From Burkholderiales bacterium (GTDB lineage Bacteria; Pseudomonadota; Gammaproteobacteria; Burkholderiales; Nitrosomonadaceae), in assembly GCA_024235755.1 (NCBI GenBank), contig JACKLV010000007.1, forward strand, positions 77,306-141,305: a DNA stretch of 64,000 nt. The letters run 5' to 3'. Both the position numbers and the translations under genes were made by a program. Below, in pieces: positions 47,481 through 56,160 of the stretch; within the stretch, counting starts at the first letter, position 1, and each line of letters opens with the position of its first letter. A model generated the notes under the pieces. The model worked only from the letters and a program-made list of their open reading frames with translations, ran no database searches and was not told the DNA's origin.

Positions 47481-47846
47481 TTATTCACAAAAATAGGCAT
47501 TCCCCGAAAACTTGATTTTTTGTTCGATGCCGGGAATCGCATAGCGGGCCGTATTATAAGTTTGCAGCACATGCACGGCATTTCCGCCCAGCTTAGCGGT
47601 TTCCGCGCGCAGCTTGTCGCGCGCCTCGAACATACGTTCCGGATAGGTTGCGCCGTCGTCCTCTGACTCCGCCGTGACTTTGCCAAGTAGTTTGCAGCCC
47701 GTCAAATCCTGCTCCTTGCCGAGCAACAGCAGAATCGTCTCATCCGCTTTGGGCGCAGGCGTTTCAGCCAATACCGGCTGGCCGGAAAACAATAAAGCTA
47801 ACCCCATCGCCATAATCAGCGCCCAGGTTTTAAATTGAACATACAT
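47481..47846 (-). CDS. DUF4156-like exported protein
   Basis: 121 residues from ATG 47846 (GGAG six bases upstream). A signal peptide (about 1-27, ending VLAE) precedes a small domain with CKLLGKVTAESEDD, ARDKLRAETAKLGGNAVHVLQ and a terminal GNAYFCE. The Cys pair and ALxLGxNAV-like turn match DUF4156/RcsF-type periplasmic proteins. Function unknown. Confidence 0.75.
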   Translation of the reverse strand: MYVQFKTWALIMAMGLALLFSGQPVLAETPAPKADETILLLLGKEQDLTGCKLLGKVTAESEDDGATYPERMFEARDKLRAETAKLGGNAVHVLQTYNTARYAIPGIEQKIKFSGNAYFCE

Positions 47847-48145
47847 GATTAACTCCATGAACTATTAATTGCTTGTTTTTATTTGTGATGAATTGCTATT
47901 GAAAATGTTGATACATTTTAACACCGGTTGGCGCTATTGTTTCAGGCATCGGCACCGCATTAGCCGGGTTACAGCAGGTTAGCGCAAGGTCCGGTGCAAA
48001 AGTGGGTGCATAGCAACGCGCAACTTGAATTTGTCTGCAAATGAACTATCCGCTACCATAATTTGTGTTAATGTGCGTTTCTGACCATTTCATACCATAC
48101 GTAGCATAAACTCAAGACCATCAAACCAGTATCAGGAGAGCCGGC

Positions 48146-49678
48146 ATGCTCCAAAAAATTCGTTCATCTGACATATCCCGTACATTGCGACAACGCCGAC
48201 TACAGGATCGTCTGTTCCATTTATTCACAGTTTGGTTGCTGACAGCCGCATACACATCTTCACCGGCGCATGCCGTCGCGCTGCTCTCTGACGAGTTCGA
48301 ACTCTATCTGCCCTGGACGCAATTTCGCGGCCAGACTTATTCCGTACAAATGCATCCGGCTACCGGAGACAATCTGAAATTCCTGCTGAATACCACAGTT
48401 ACGCGCAACAAAGCGTCCGAATCCGCGCTTGCGAATGTCGATGACGATCTGACCGTTGTGGTGCCGCAAGTCGGCTATCGTGGCGAACTGTACCGTGCCA
48501 CGCTCAGCCATGACGGCGGCGACGCATTCCGGGTCACGCACGCCGTGCCTGTATCGGCCACCGCAGGCAGAGGCATACCGCTATCAACCGCATTGATGGA
48601 AACTCGAACGGCCGAACAGATAGCGGCGGAATATCCAATCGCCGCCATCGCCGGATTCGAGCTGCGTTACGATGTTACAGTTTATCGAGTCAGTTATCAG
48701 ACACAAGACGCTTTTGGCAACCTTGTCGCAGCGTCCGGCGTTGTCGGCGTGCCTGTAGGCGTACCGGCAGGCGCGCCGTTGCTGAGTTTTCAGCATGGCA
48801 CCATTACCCGTCACGACCATGCGCCGAGCATCAATCCGGAAGAAACTGGGGCCGATCTGGCGCTGTATCTGATGGGTGCACGCGGTTACCTGGTGGCGGT
48901 ACCGGATTACCTCGGATTTGGCGACAGTACTGCCCTGCATCCCTTCATGCACGCCAAAACGCTGGCCTGGTCGGTGATCGACCTGATCCGCGCCGTGCGT
49001 TCGCTGGCGACTGACAGCGGTTTTCCGCTCAACGGACAGTTGTTTCTGGCAGGCTACTCCGAAGGCGGTTACGCCACCATGGCCGCACAGCGAGAAATCG
49101 AAATTCACCACGCCGGCGAACTTGTCATCACGGCCTCGGCGCCAATGGCAGGCGCTTACGATTTATCCGGCACCATGCTGCAACAGGCGTTAACAGACGA
49201 CCCATTGCCCAAGCCGATGTACTTTCCTTACGTACTGCTGGCGTACAACCAGATTTACGGTTTCGATGACAACCTCGCAAACCTGTTCAACGAGAGCATC
49301 GCCGCTACAGTGCCAAAACTGTTCGACGGATCGAACGACGGCGATACCATCGATACAGCGCTGCCTGCAACAGCCAGTGATCTGTTTGCGCCCGCGCTGC
49401 TGGCCACGCTGGAGAATGGCGACTACCACCCGCTGAAAGCGGCGCTGGCGCACAACGATGTATACCGCTGGACGCCGGTGTCACCGACGCGCCTGTATCA
49501 TTGCCTCGACGATGATCGTGTGCCGTATGAAAATTCCACGGTGGCAATAGACCACTTCGCTGCCGCAGGCGCCGATGTCCGGCTTGAAACACTGTTTTTC
49601 GGCAACCATTCGGACTGTGCAATCCCGGCGCTGCTCAGCGGCAACGCCTGGTTCGATTCGCTGGTCGCGCTGCCGTAA
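48146..49678 (+). CDS. Secreted alpha/beta hydrolase (lipase-like)
   Basis: 510 residues, ribosome site AGGAGAG. The N-terminus has a basic region and a signal peptide ending SPAHA (about 47). A beta-rich N-terminal domain precedes the alpha/beta hydrolase core: FQHGTITRHDHAPS for the oxyanion region, GYSEGGYA with nucleophile Ser305, and DDDRVPYENS plus FGNHSDC as likely Asp and His sites. It resembles secretory lipases and esterases. It stands alone, with acylphosphatase converging from the other side. Confidence 0.85.
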   Translation: MLQKIRSSDISRTLRQRRLQDRLFHLFTVWLLTAAYTSSPAHAVALLSDEFELYLPWTQFRGQTYSVQMHPATGDNLKFLLNTTVTRNKASESALANVDDDLTVVVPQVGYRGELYRATLSHDGGDAFRVTHAVPVSATAGRGIPLSTALMETRTAEQIAAEYPIAAIAGFELRYDVTVYRVSYQTQDAFGNLVAASGVVGVPVGVPAGAPLLSFQHGTITRHDHAPSINPEETGADLALYLMGARGYLVAVPDYLGFGDSTALHPFMHAKTLAWSVIDLIRAVRSLATDSGFPLNGQLFLAGYSEGGYATMAAQREIEIHHAGELVITASAPMAGAYDLSGTMLQQALTDDPLPKPMYFPYVLLAYNQIYGFDDNLANLFNESIAATVPKLFDGSNDGDTIDTALPATASDLFAPALLATLENGDYHPLKAALAHNDVYRWTPVSPTRLYHCLDDDRVPYENSTVAIDHFAAAGADVRLETLFFGNHSDCAIPALLSGNAWFDSLVALP

Positions 49679-49683
49679 TTCGA

Positions 49684-50073
49684 TTACAAATAAAACTCGA
49701 CATTGGGCGACCAGTTAAACCGGCTGACATTGTCGGTGGTCACCTGATGTTCGGATAATTCGATGTAGTGATCGTACACATGCAACGCTTCCACACGCGC
49801 TTGCCACGAGTTGATGGGTTTGCCGGCCTGCAGTTTCGCGATCATTTCATCGATCGCATCAACATCGCCTGCCAGCGAACAATGCACGCGGTTTGTGTCC
49901 TTGGCGTCGTTGGATGCGCCGCCCGCAAGTTTGCGCTGTTGCGCGCCGCGAATGAACGTCTGTCTGAACATGACGTTCTGAACGTTACCGGTGACATAAA
50001 AGCTGATTTTCTTCAATTTTGTTTCACTGCTGTTTATTGAACAGATAACAGATTTAAGCCATCCAACAGTCAT
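49684..50073 (-). CDS. Acylphosphatase-like protein
   Basis: 129 residues. Its start overlaps the stop of the upstream gene by four bases (ATGA), supporting coupled translation and this start. About 25 leading residues precede the acylphosphatase core VTGNVQNVMFRQTF, which keeps the substrate Arg but has Asn where most members have Gly (GxVQGVxFR). The later region CSLAGDVDAIDEMIAKLQAG is standard. It should hydrolyse acyl phosphates if active. The C-terminal 40 residues are longer than usual. Confidence 0.75.
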   Translation of the reverse strand: MTVGWLKSVICSINSSETKLKKISFYVTGNVQNVMFRQTFIRGAQQRKLAGGASNDAKDTNRVHCSLAGDVDAIDEMIAKLQAGKPINSWQARVEALHVYDHYIELSEHQVTTDNVSRFNWSPNVEFYL

Positions 50074-50825
50074 TCCGACAAAAATGTAATCTTCTTGATA
50101 AAGGCTTCCGATGCACCGTTGGTATTGCTGGTATTTTTCTGGAAAGCGAATGCGGTAATCGGCGGTGTTTTCTGCTGATTAAAGGCCGATTTGAACCGCT
50201 GGTCCACTTCAAAATCCGTGGTGATGATTTTGCCGGACTGATCGCCCGACGCCACGCAGAAATAACGCCCGCCGTCCTGCCAAAGCTTGCCGATATACAT
50301 TTTTCCCTGCTCTTCTTTCTTACCGATGAACGGGCTCAGAAAGTACGGTGCCGATTTGATACCAAGCGGCAGTCCACTCGACAGTTTTTCAGTGCCAAAC
50401 GACAGCATCACGGCAATCGGCACGCTGTTGACGCCGTTTCTCCAGTCCGCGCCTTCGGGATACCGATTCACCCCCCAGACGATTTCCACGCGCTTGACGC
50501 CATAAAGATAATCCTGTTGCGCAAACCGTAAGCCGAACAGTCCAGCCGCTTCGGTCCGGGTGCTGATCACCAGCGCGTCATTTTCAAAACGGGGATTCAA
50601 TCCCTTGGCGTTTAATTCGAATTCAAACCCCTGCTGTTCCAGCCAGGCTACCGCGCTGCCGTCATCCTGCCCGGTAAAATCGATAACGCGAATCACATGA
50701 TCGGCGGCATAAGTCACGCCTGCAGGAACTGCAAGCGATTGCATGATCAGTATCCAGACAAGCGCAACGCTTTTTGAAAATACTGCCAAATAATTCTTAT
50801 ATTTCGTAAAACTATTGCAAGCCAT
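50070..50825 (-). CDS. Exported protein of unknown function
   Basis: 251 residues from ATG 50825; a TTG at 50840 gives five more residues. A signal peptide ends VTYA (about 41). The mature part is beta-rich with GLFGLRFAQQDYLYGVKRVE, VPIAVMLSFGTEKLSSG and ITTDFEVDQRFK, suggestive of a beta-sandwich or jelly-roll binding domain. I do not recognise a family. It is co-transcribed with the acylphosphatase-like gene. Confidence 0.65.
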   Translation of the reverse strand: MACNSFTKYKNYLAVFSKSVALVWILIMQSLAVPAGVTYAADHVIRVIDFTGQDDGSAVAWLEQQGFEFELNAKGLNPRFENDALVISTRTEAAGLFGLRFAQQDYLYGVKRVEIVWGVNRYPEGADWRNGVNSVPIAVMLSFGTEKLSSGLPLGIKSAPYFLSPFIGKKEEQGKMYIGKLWQDGGRYFCVASGDQSGKIITTDFEVDQRFKSAFNQQKTPPITAFAFQKNTSNTNGASEAFIKKITFLSE

Positions 50826-51191
50826 TCTCACACCCGACAACCTTTACTGAATAGCAAAAGCGACAATTTTCTCGTTAAACAATGCGAATTGATTCCTCAA
50901 TTCATACTTCATTATTATGCGCAATCTGAAGCACAACCGGAAGCAGCATTTACCCATGCTGCTGTAAATTTGTTTTTGAACGATCAGTGAAGGCAACAGC
51001 TACACAGAATAGTTATACTCCTAATAGATAGTGTGTATCAAGTCTACGGGGCAGTACTGACAGGAAATTTTTGACGCGTTAACGGAATCGTAATCAGGTA
51101 TTCACCAAAAACATATCGGGCTTTCTTTTTCAGAAAAGCCCGATAATCTGAATCAATCAAAAACTTTATTTTTCACTAAACCGGACTAGCA
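50826..51191. other. Intergenic region with PhoX-gene terminator
   Basis: About 365 bases. It contains the hairpin at 51107-51145. A stop-free stretch without start codon ends at 50990; it is too short to call. Confidence 0.5.
51107..51145 (-). terminator. Intrinsic terminator of PhoX-like gene
   Basis: Inverted arms TATCGGGCTTT (51114-51124) and AAAGCCCGATA (51135-51145) form an 11-bp stem with a ten-base loop. On the minus strand a TGTTTTT run follows the stem, as expected 47 bases past the stop of the minus-strand gene. Confidence 0.82.
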
Positions 51192-52652
51192 TTATTTCCA
51201 CCCGTCAACGCGGAGGATGGTGCCATGACCGGTCACATTATGCTGCACGCTGAAATAATAACTTTTGCCTGTAGCGTCGAAAAGCCCGCCCGTTGACTCA
51301 GCATTCAGGTCGTTCAAATTGATAACGCGGATACAGCCATCGGTCAGCGTATCGACATCATCGCCATCTTCCAGGCAAATCCAGATACTGTTGTTGAATG
51401 GATAGCCTTCATCGCTCATGCCAACCGCATCGCGATCGGTTTGCAATACCCAGTTGCCTCTGCCTGGCTGATAGGCAATATTATCGACCATCCCCATATC
51501 CCTGTTGCCAATCATGAAGTATTGAACCTCAGGAACAGCCAGATTGAATGTCGCTTCTTCAAGCGAACCATCGGTGATGCAGATAGTTTCTCCCCAGTTC
51601 CGATTGCTTTCTTCGTTACCGGTATTGTTGGCGCAGAAACGAACCATTCCAACAGCCTTTGCTTTCTCATCCGCGCTGGCATCTTCGGGACGATAATAAC
51701 CGGTCAACTTGAGACTGGCAGCAGCGGCACGCAGATCGGCATCATAAGAATTATCAACTGCTATCCATGTTCCACGTCCGGTGTTGCTGCCTTGACCGTA
51801 ATCGGTACCGCCATTGCGGTTTCCGAGGCGAAGACCGTATACACTGCCATGCGCCAGCGGCGACTGGTCCAGGCCGGTTATTGGCGCACCGCCATTCCAG
51901 GGTACATCGGGAATGAATTTGAAATAGGCGCCGCCTGCGGTGCCATTGGATGGACGATTTTCATCGCCGTAATACATGACGCCGTTGGGGTAGATCACAA
52001 CGCCTTCAAATGACAGATGACCGACAGCTGGCCGTTCCGTAACGTTACCTGCATCGGCGCCACTGAATGTGCCGCTGGAGCGATCATAAAGAACGCCAGT
52101 CGTTTGTAGCGGATTGATCATTTCCAGTATTGTGCCGCTGTTACCCGCTTCTTCACCGAATACAATCGTGCCCCACGCTGTAGTGTGCACCGGATCGCAG
52201 GATTGCGTTCCTGTCAGAATGGTTTCAACACTGCCGTCCGACAAGCTGACGCGTTGAAGACCTGGTTGAGCCGGACCCTGTTCGTTACAAACGATCAGGT
52301 GTGTTGGATTATCCTGCGGGTACAGCGCCATCATGTCGATATTTGCACCCAGATCGGCGTTGGAAGCCACCACGCGCGCCTGCAATCCTTTAGCCAACGT
52401 AACCATGGAAACTGGATTAGCTTCGGCGGTATCGATTGAAACGCTTTGGATCGACTCCGAATCCAGTGGTTTTTTGATACCGAAAAACTGCATGGAACGC
52501 TGATTGAGCATTTGATCGCGGAATTGCCCGAAATCCGGCGTACCGTGCGATTTTTTATCGTCATGGCGATCATCGTCGGCCAAAGCTGAAACGGAAACAG
52601 CCGCCATCAGCGCCGAAAAGCCAAGCAAAGAATATAAAACTGATTTTTTCAT
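51192..52652 (-). CDS. PhoX-like (DUF839) secreted phosphatase family protein
   Basis: 486 residues. A Sec-type signal peptide (MKKSVLYSLLGFSALMAA, ending ALA) has no twin-arginine motif. The body matches the PhoX/DUF839 beta-propeller: VCNEQGPAQPGLQRVSL, GTIVFGEEAGNSGTIL, YGDENRPSNGTAGGAYFK and VQTDRDAVGMSDEG-type acidic loops (here LQTDRDAVGMSDEG) that would bind Ca and Fe. PhoX enzymes are alkaline phosphatases; many family members are uncharacterised, so activity is an inference. An 84-aa Asp/His tract follows the signal. Confidence 0.8.
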   Translation of the reverse strand: MKKSVLYSLLGFSALMAAVSVSALADDDRHDDKKSHGTPDFGQFRDQMLNQRSMQFFGIKKPLDSESIQSVSIDTAEANPVSMVTLAKGLQARVVASNADLGANIDMMALYPQDNPTHLIVCNEQGPAQPGLQRVSLSDGSVETILTGTQSCDPVHTTAWGTIVFGEEAGNSGTILEMINPLQTTGVLYDRSSGTFSGADAGNVTERPAVGHLSFEGVVIYPNGVMYYGDENRPSNGTAGGAYFKFIPDVPWNGGAPITGLDQSPLAHGSVYGLRLGNRNGGTDYGQGSNTGRGTWIAVDNSYDADLRAAAASLKLTGYYRPEDASADEKAKAVGMVRFCANNTGNEESNRNWGETICITDGSLEEATFNLAVPEVQYFMIGNRDMGMVDNIAYQPGRGNWVLQTDRDAVGMSDEGYPFNNSIWICLEDGDDVDTLTDGCIRVINLNDLNAESTGGLFDATGKSYYFSVQHNVTGHGTILRVDGWK

Positions 52653-53267
52653 TATCGTGTTGTCCTTATAAAATTATGTTTTCAGTACTCGCAGTCACTG
52701 CGTGACCCGCGCTGCATAATTTAGAAAAACAACGTTACAGCCATATGACCATTGTTATTCTGTCTGGTACACACATCGACGCCATGCAGATTGTTAACGT
52801 CTCGCCCGATGTTCCGAATGAATTGAATAAACTACTCCGCGACACCGCGCTATTGCGGCCGCTGCCAAAATAATCATGACAAACAATTGATTAAACATTA
52901 ATCCTAAAAACCTCAGTTGACCGTTAGAAAGAAGTGCCAACTTGATGAATAAAAATACAAATTTCAGAAAAAATTCCTTAACCTGAATGGTGAGCAACAC
53001 TATGGTATTTATAGCACATTGTTTTTTAATTTTTGCAGTGTTGCAATTCGTTGTAATAACGGGTTATTACGCCTCATTGCGCCTTGCCAAAAATAAAAAA
53101 CAAAGCACTCTAAACACCATCCAACTGAGGTTTTTAGGTTAATTGTTTCTGAGATAAATAATCGGTCAGGGTGCCAACTGAAATTTAACTGACAACAGCA
53201 TCTTTGCTTTCATGAAGCTGTTTAGGATATAGCGCAGGGTATTTCATCGAATTGTTGTACAACTGCG
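52653..53267. other. Intergenic region containing an inverted-repeat element
   Basis: 615 bases between the PhoX-like gene start and the dgt stop. Besides the element at about 52890-53149 there is a 42-codon plus-strand frame (52745-52873, MTIVILSGTHIDAMQ start) with no ribosome site, probably not a gene. Confidence 0.55.
52890..53149. mobile_element. Inverted-repeat element, possible IS remnant or MITE
   Basis: Perfect 17-bp arms CCTAAAAACCTCAGTTG (52903-52919) and CAACTGAGGTTTTTAGG (53122-53138) face each other across about 200 bases, with imperfect extension outward (ATTAAT/TTAATT). The inside is AT-rich with a perfect GTAATAAC-GG-GTTATTAC palindrome (53053-53070) and a frame that reads into the right arm as QLRFLG and stop. 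The left arm reads the same on the minus strand. That suggests an end of a lost transposase gene. No intact transposase. Confidence 0.55.
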
Positions 53268-54389
53268 TTAATCCTGTGTAATTGCAAACAGGCGTTGATA
53301 TTCGCGAATGGCGTATCGATCAGTCATGCCGGCGATATAGTCGGCAATCGCCTGATGGCCTTCGTGCTCGAATTTTTGCTGATATTTGACGGGAAGCAGA
53401 CGTACGTTGCAACTGAACGCCTCGAACAGGCGCTTGATAGTATGCGACGCTTTGCTGCTCATCCGCATGACGCGAAAATGCAGGTACAAGTTGTCATACA
53501 GGAATTTCTTCAACTGTTGCTGCTCTTGTTTGATGGGATCGCTAAAACCGATCAGCGGCGGCGCTTGATACACATCGTCCAGACTGTTTAATTGCGCCTG
53601 AGCGATGTTTCGTCTGCTTTGCGCGGTCAGATCGGTCGCCAGGGTATTGATCATGCAGCGCACGGTTTCATAAATCAACCGCCGTTCGGTCAAGTCGGGA
53701 TACGCTGCCTTGACCTCATCCAGATGCCGGGAAAAGATACTGACATCCAGCAGCTGTTCAAGTGAAATCAGTCCTGAACGGAGGCCGTCATCGACATCAT
53801 GATTGTTATAGGCGATTTCATCGGCAAAATTGGCCAGTTGCGCTTCAAGCGACGGTCTTTTGTTCTGAATAAAACGCTCCCCCACCGCGCCCAGCTTGCG
53901 GGCGTTATTTTTTGACGCGCGTTTCAGAATGCCGGAGCGGGTTTCAAAACACAGATTTAACCCGTCAAATGCCGCATAGCGCTCTTCCAGGATATCGACC
54001 ACCCGCAGTGACTGCAGATTATGTTCGAAACCGCCGTACTCCTTCATGCACGCGTTCAATGCATCCTGTCCGGCGTGACCGAACGGTGTATGCCCCAGAT
54101 CGTGCGCAAGCGTAATCGCTTCCACCAGATCTTCATTCAATCGCAGATTGCGCGCGATTGAACGTCCGATTTGAGCGACTTCCAGACTGTGTGTCAGGCG
54201 GGTGCGAAACAAATCCCCTTCGTGGTTCACAAATACCTGGGTTTTATATTCCAGGCGGCGGAATGCTTTTGAATGAATAATGCGGTCGCGATCACGCTGA
54301 AACTCTCCACGGCCAGCAGGCGGCGATTCTTTAAATACGCGACCCCGGGAATTTTTTTCGGTTACAGCGTAGGACGCCGGCTCATTCAT
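53268..54389 (-). CDS. dgt: dGTPase (dNTP triphosphohydrolase), HD type
   Basis: 373 residues. HD-domain residues are RLTHSLEVAQ, AHDLGHTPFGHAG and AFADEIAYNNHDVDD-like (here NFADEIAYNNHD). It splits dNTPs into nucleoside and triphosphate, adjusting the dNTP pool. It begins inside the last codons of the aroKB fusion: its start and the fusion's stop overlap by eight bases, so translation is coupled. Confidence 0.94.
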   Translation of the reverse strand: MNEPASYAVTEKNSRGRVFKESPPAGRGEFQRDRDRIIHSKAFRRLEYKTQVFVNHEGDLFRTRLTHSLEVAQIGRSIARNLRLNEDLVEAITLAHDLGHTPFGHAGQDALNACMKEYGGFEHNLQSLRVVDILEERYAAFDGLNLCFETRSGILKRASKNNARKLGAVGERFIQNKRPSLEAQLANFADEIAYNNHDVDDGLRSGLISLEQLLDVSIFSRHLDEVKAAYPDLTERRLIYETVRCMINTLATDLTAQSRRNIAQAQLNSLDDVYQAPPLIGFSDPIKQEQQQLKKFLYDNLYLHFRVMRMSSKASHTIKRLFEAFSCNVRLLPVKYQQKFEHEGHQAIADYIAGMTDRYAIREYQRLFAITQD

Positions 54390-56082
54390 GCGTCATACAG
54401 GCGTTCAGTGTCTCGGTGATAAGTTCAGGTGGGATATCCGCACGCATGACGGCCTCGCCGATACGATTCAATAGAATAAAACGTGTTTTTCCGGCGGAAA
54501 CTTTTTTGTCCAGCGCCATCAGCTCAAGATATTTTTTTGGTTCAAGTCTGGGAGCGCTGACCGGCAGACCGGCCTGTTGAAAAATCGCATGAATACGCGC
54601 GACGTCGGTATCGTTAATTAATTTCATCCGCCTGGATAAGTCGGCTGCCAGCGCTGTACCGGCAGCCACAGCCTCACCATGCAACCAGATACCGTATCCC
54701 ATGCCGTTTTCGATAGCATGACCAAAAGTATGACCCAGATTCAACAAGGCACGCACGCCGCTCTCCTTTTCGTCAGCAGCGACTATTTCCGCCTTGTTTT
54801 CGCAGCTGCGTTGAATTGCATCGTTGAGTATCGCCGGATCGCGCGATAGCAACCGTTGCATATTTTTTTCCAGCCACTCAAAAAACGCGGGATCGCGAAT
54901 TAAACCGTATTTAATAATTTCCGCAATACCGGCACGCAATTCTCTGTCCGGCAACGAATCCAGCGTTGCGCTATCGGCGATTACCATTCGTGGTTGATAA
55001 AACGCGCCGATCATATTTTTGCCCAGCGCATGATTGATGCCGGTTTTACCGCCGACAGAGGAATCCACCTGGGCTAACAGCGTGGTCGGTATCTGAATAA
55101 ACGGGACGCCCCGTAAATACGTGGCAGCCGCAAATCCGGTCAGATCGCCGATCACTCCGCCGCCCAGCGCCAGTATGGTTGTGCTACGCTCGCAATGATT
55201 TTTTAGCAGCGCATCAAAAATCTGATTCAGCGTATCCCAGTTCTTGTAGACTTCGCCATCCGGCAGAATAATCGGTATCGACTGCACGCCGTTCTTTTCC
55301 AGCCCGGTGCGCAGTTTCTCCAGGTACAGCGGCGCAACCGTCGTATTGCTGACAATGGCAACGCGTTTCTGTTTGAGGCATGACGTGATGAGTTCAGTCT
55401 GGTCTAAAATGCCGTTACCGATATGAATGGGATAGTTCCGCATTTCTGCAGAGGATGAGAATTCAACCGTTATGGTTTGCATAGGTCTATCTGATATATT
55501 TGTTGGTTGATTTAATTTAAACGCTGCCAGCCGCTTGACCAGTTCTTTAACCAGCAGACGGATATTCTGCCTGGCTGTATCTACAATAATATGCGCCGTT
55601 TGTTGATAAAACTTGTCTCGCTGCTGATACAACTGCGCCAGTTTTTCGCGCGGATTATCCGTCTTCAGCAATGGCCGGTTTTTATCATGCCGTGTTCGGC
55701 GGTACAAGTCATTCACCGACGCCCTTAAATAGACAACAATACCACTTTGCTTGAGCACAGTGCGGTTTTCATGACTGAGCACTGCACCGCCTCCGGTTGC
55801 CAGAACAACATTGTTTTTACATACAAGCTTTTTTATCGCCTGCGTTTCGCGTCTGCGAAACCCCCCCTCCCCTTCGATTTCAAAAATAACCGGGATTTTC
55901 ACACCGGTGCATTTTTGAATTTCATGATCGCAATCGAAAAACTGCTTACCGGTATAACTTGCCAGCGCTTTGCCGATGGTCGTTTTTCCCGCACCCATCA
56001 TGCCGACCAGTATGATATTGCTGTCACCCAGGGACTGTAAGAATTTTTTATCAGAAACAGCGGCTCTTTTACTTCGATTCAT
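54382..56082 (-). CDS. aroKB: Shikimate kinase-3-dehydroquinate synthase fusion
   Basis: 566 residues in one frame. Residues about 20-175 are shikimate kinase: GMMGAGKTTIG P-loop, FFDCDHEI, GEGGFRRRET and LATGGGAVL. A linker (about 176-200) leads to Met201, where free AroB proteins usually start. Residues 201-566 are AroB: AALGGGVIGDLTGF-type NAD site (here LALGGGVIGDLTGFAAA), PTTLLAQVDSSVGGKTGIN and NLGHTFGHAIE. No stop codon lies between, and Met201 has no ribosome site. It makes shikimate-3-phosphate and dehydroquinate in one chain; separate genes are the rule. Confidence 0.94.
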   Translation of the reverse strand: MNRSKRAAVSDKKFLQSLGDSNIILVGMMGAGKTTIGKALASYTGKQFFDCDHEIQKCTGVKIPVIFEIEGEGGFRRRETQAIKKLVCKNNVVLATGGGAVLSHENRTVLKQSGIVVYLRASVNDLYRRTRHDKNRPLLKTDNPREKLAQLYQQRDKFYQQTAHIIVDTARQNIRLLVKELVKRLAAFKLNQPTNISDRPMQTITVEFSSSAEMRNYPIHIGNGILDQTELITSCLKQKRVAIVSNTTVAPLYLEKLRTGLEKNGVQSIPIILPDGEVYKNWDTLNQIFDALLKNHCERSTTILALGGGVIGDLTGFAAATYLRGVPFIQIPTTLLAQVDSSVGGKTGINHALGKNMIGAFYQPRMVIADSATLDSLPDRELRAGIAEIIKYGLIRDPAFFEWLEKNMQRLLSRDPAILNDAIQRSCENKAEIVAADEKESGVRALLNLGHTFGHAIENGMGYGIWLHGEAVAAGTALAADLSRRMKLINDTDVARIHAIFQQAGLPVSAPRLEPKKYLELMALDKKVSAGKTRFILLNRIGEAVMRADIPPELITETLNACMTHE

Positions 56083-56160
56083 AGCCGGATTATAACAAGC
56101 CTGTTACAGATCACCGTACACACTTTCCACATCGATACGATACCGGGGCGCAACATCTGG

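Noticed and set aside
50840..50990. Stop-free plus-strand stretch ending FTHAAVNLFLNDQ
   Set aside because: No start codon or ribosome site and under 60 codons; could be chance or the tail of a lost gene.
52745..52873. 42-codon frame starting MTIVILSG
   Set aside because: No ribosome site, no family recognised, short; left as a note in the intergenic entry.
52794..53000. 68-residue minus-strand frame across the left inverted-repeat arm
   Set aside because: Unlike any protein family and runs through the repeat arm; more likely remnant sequence.
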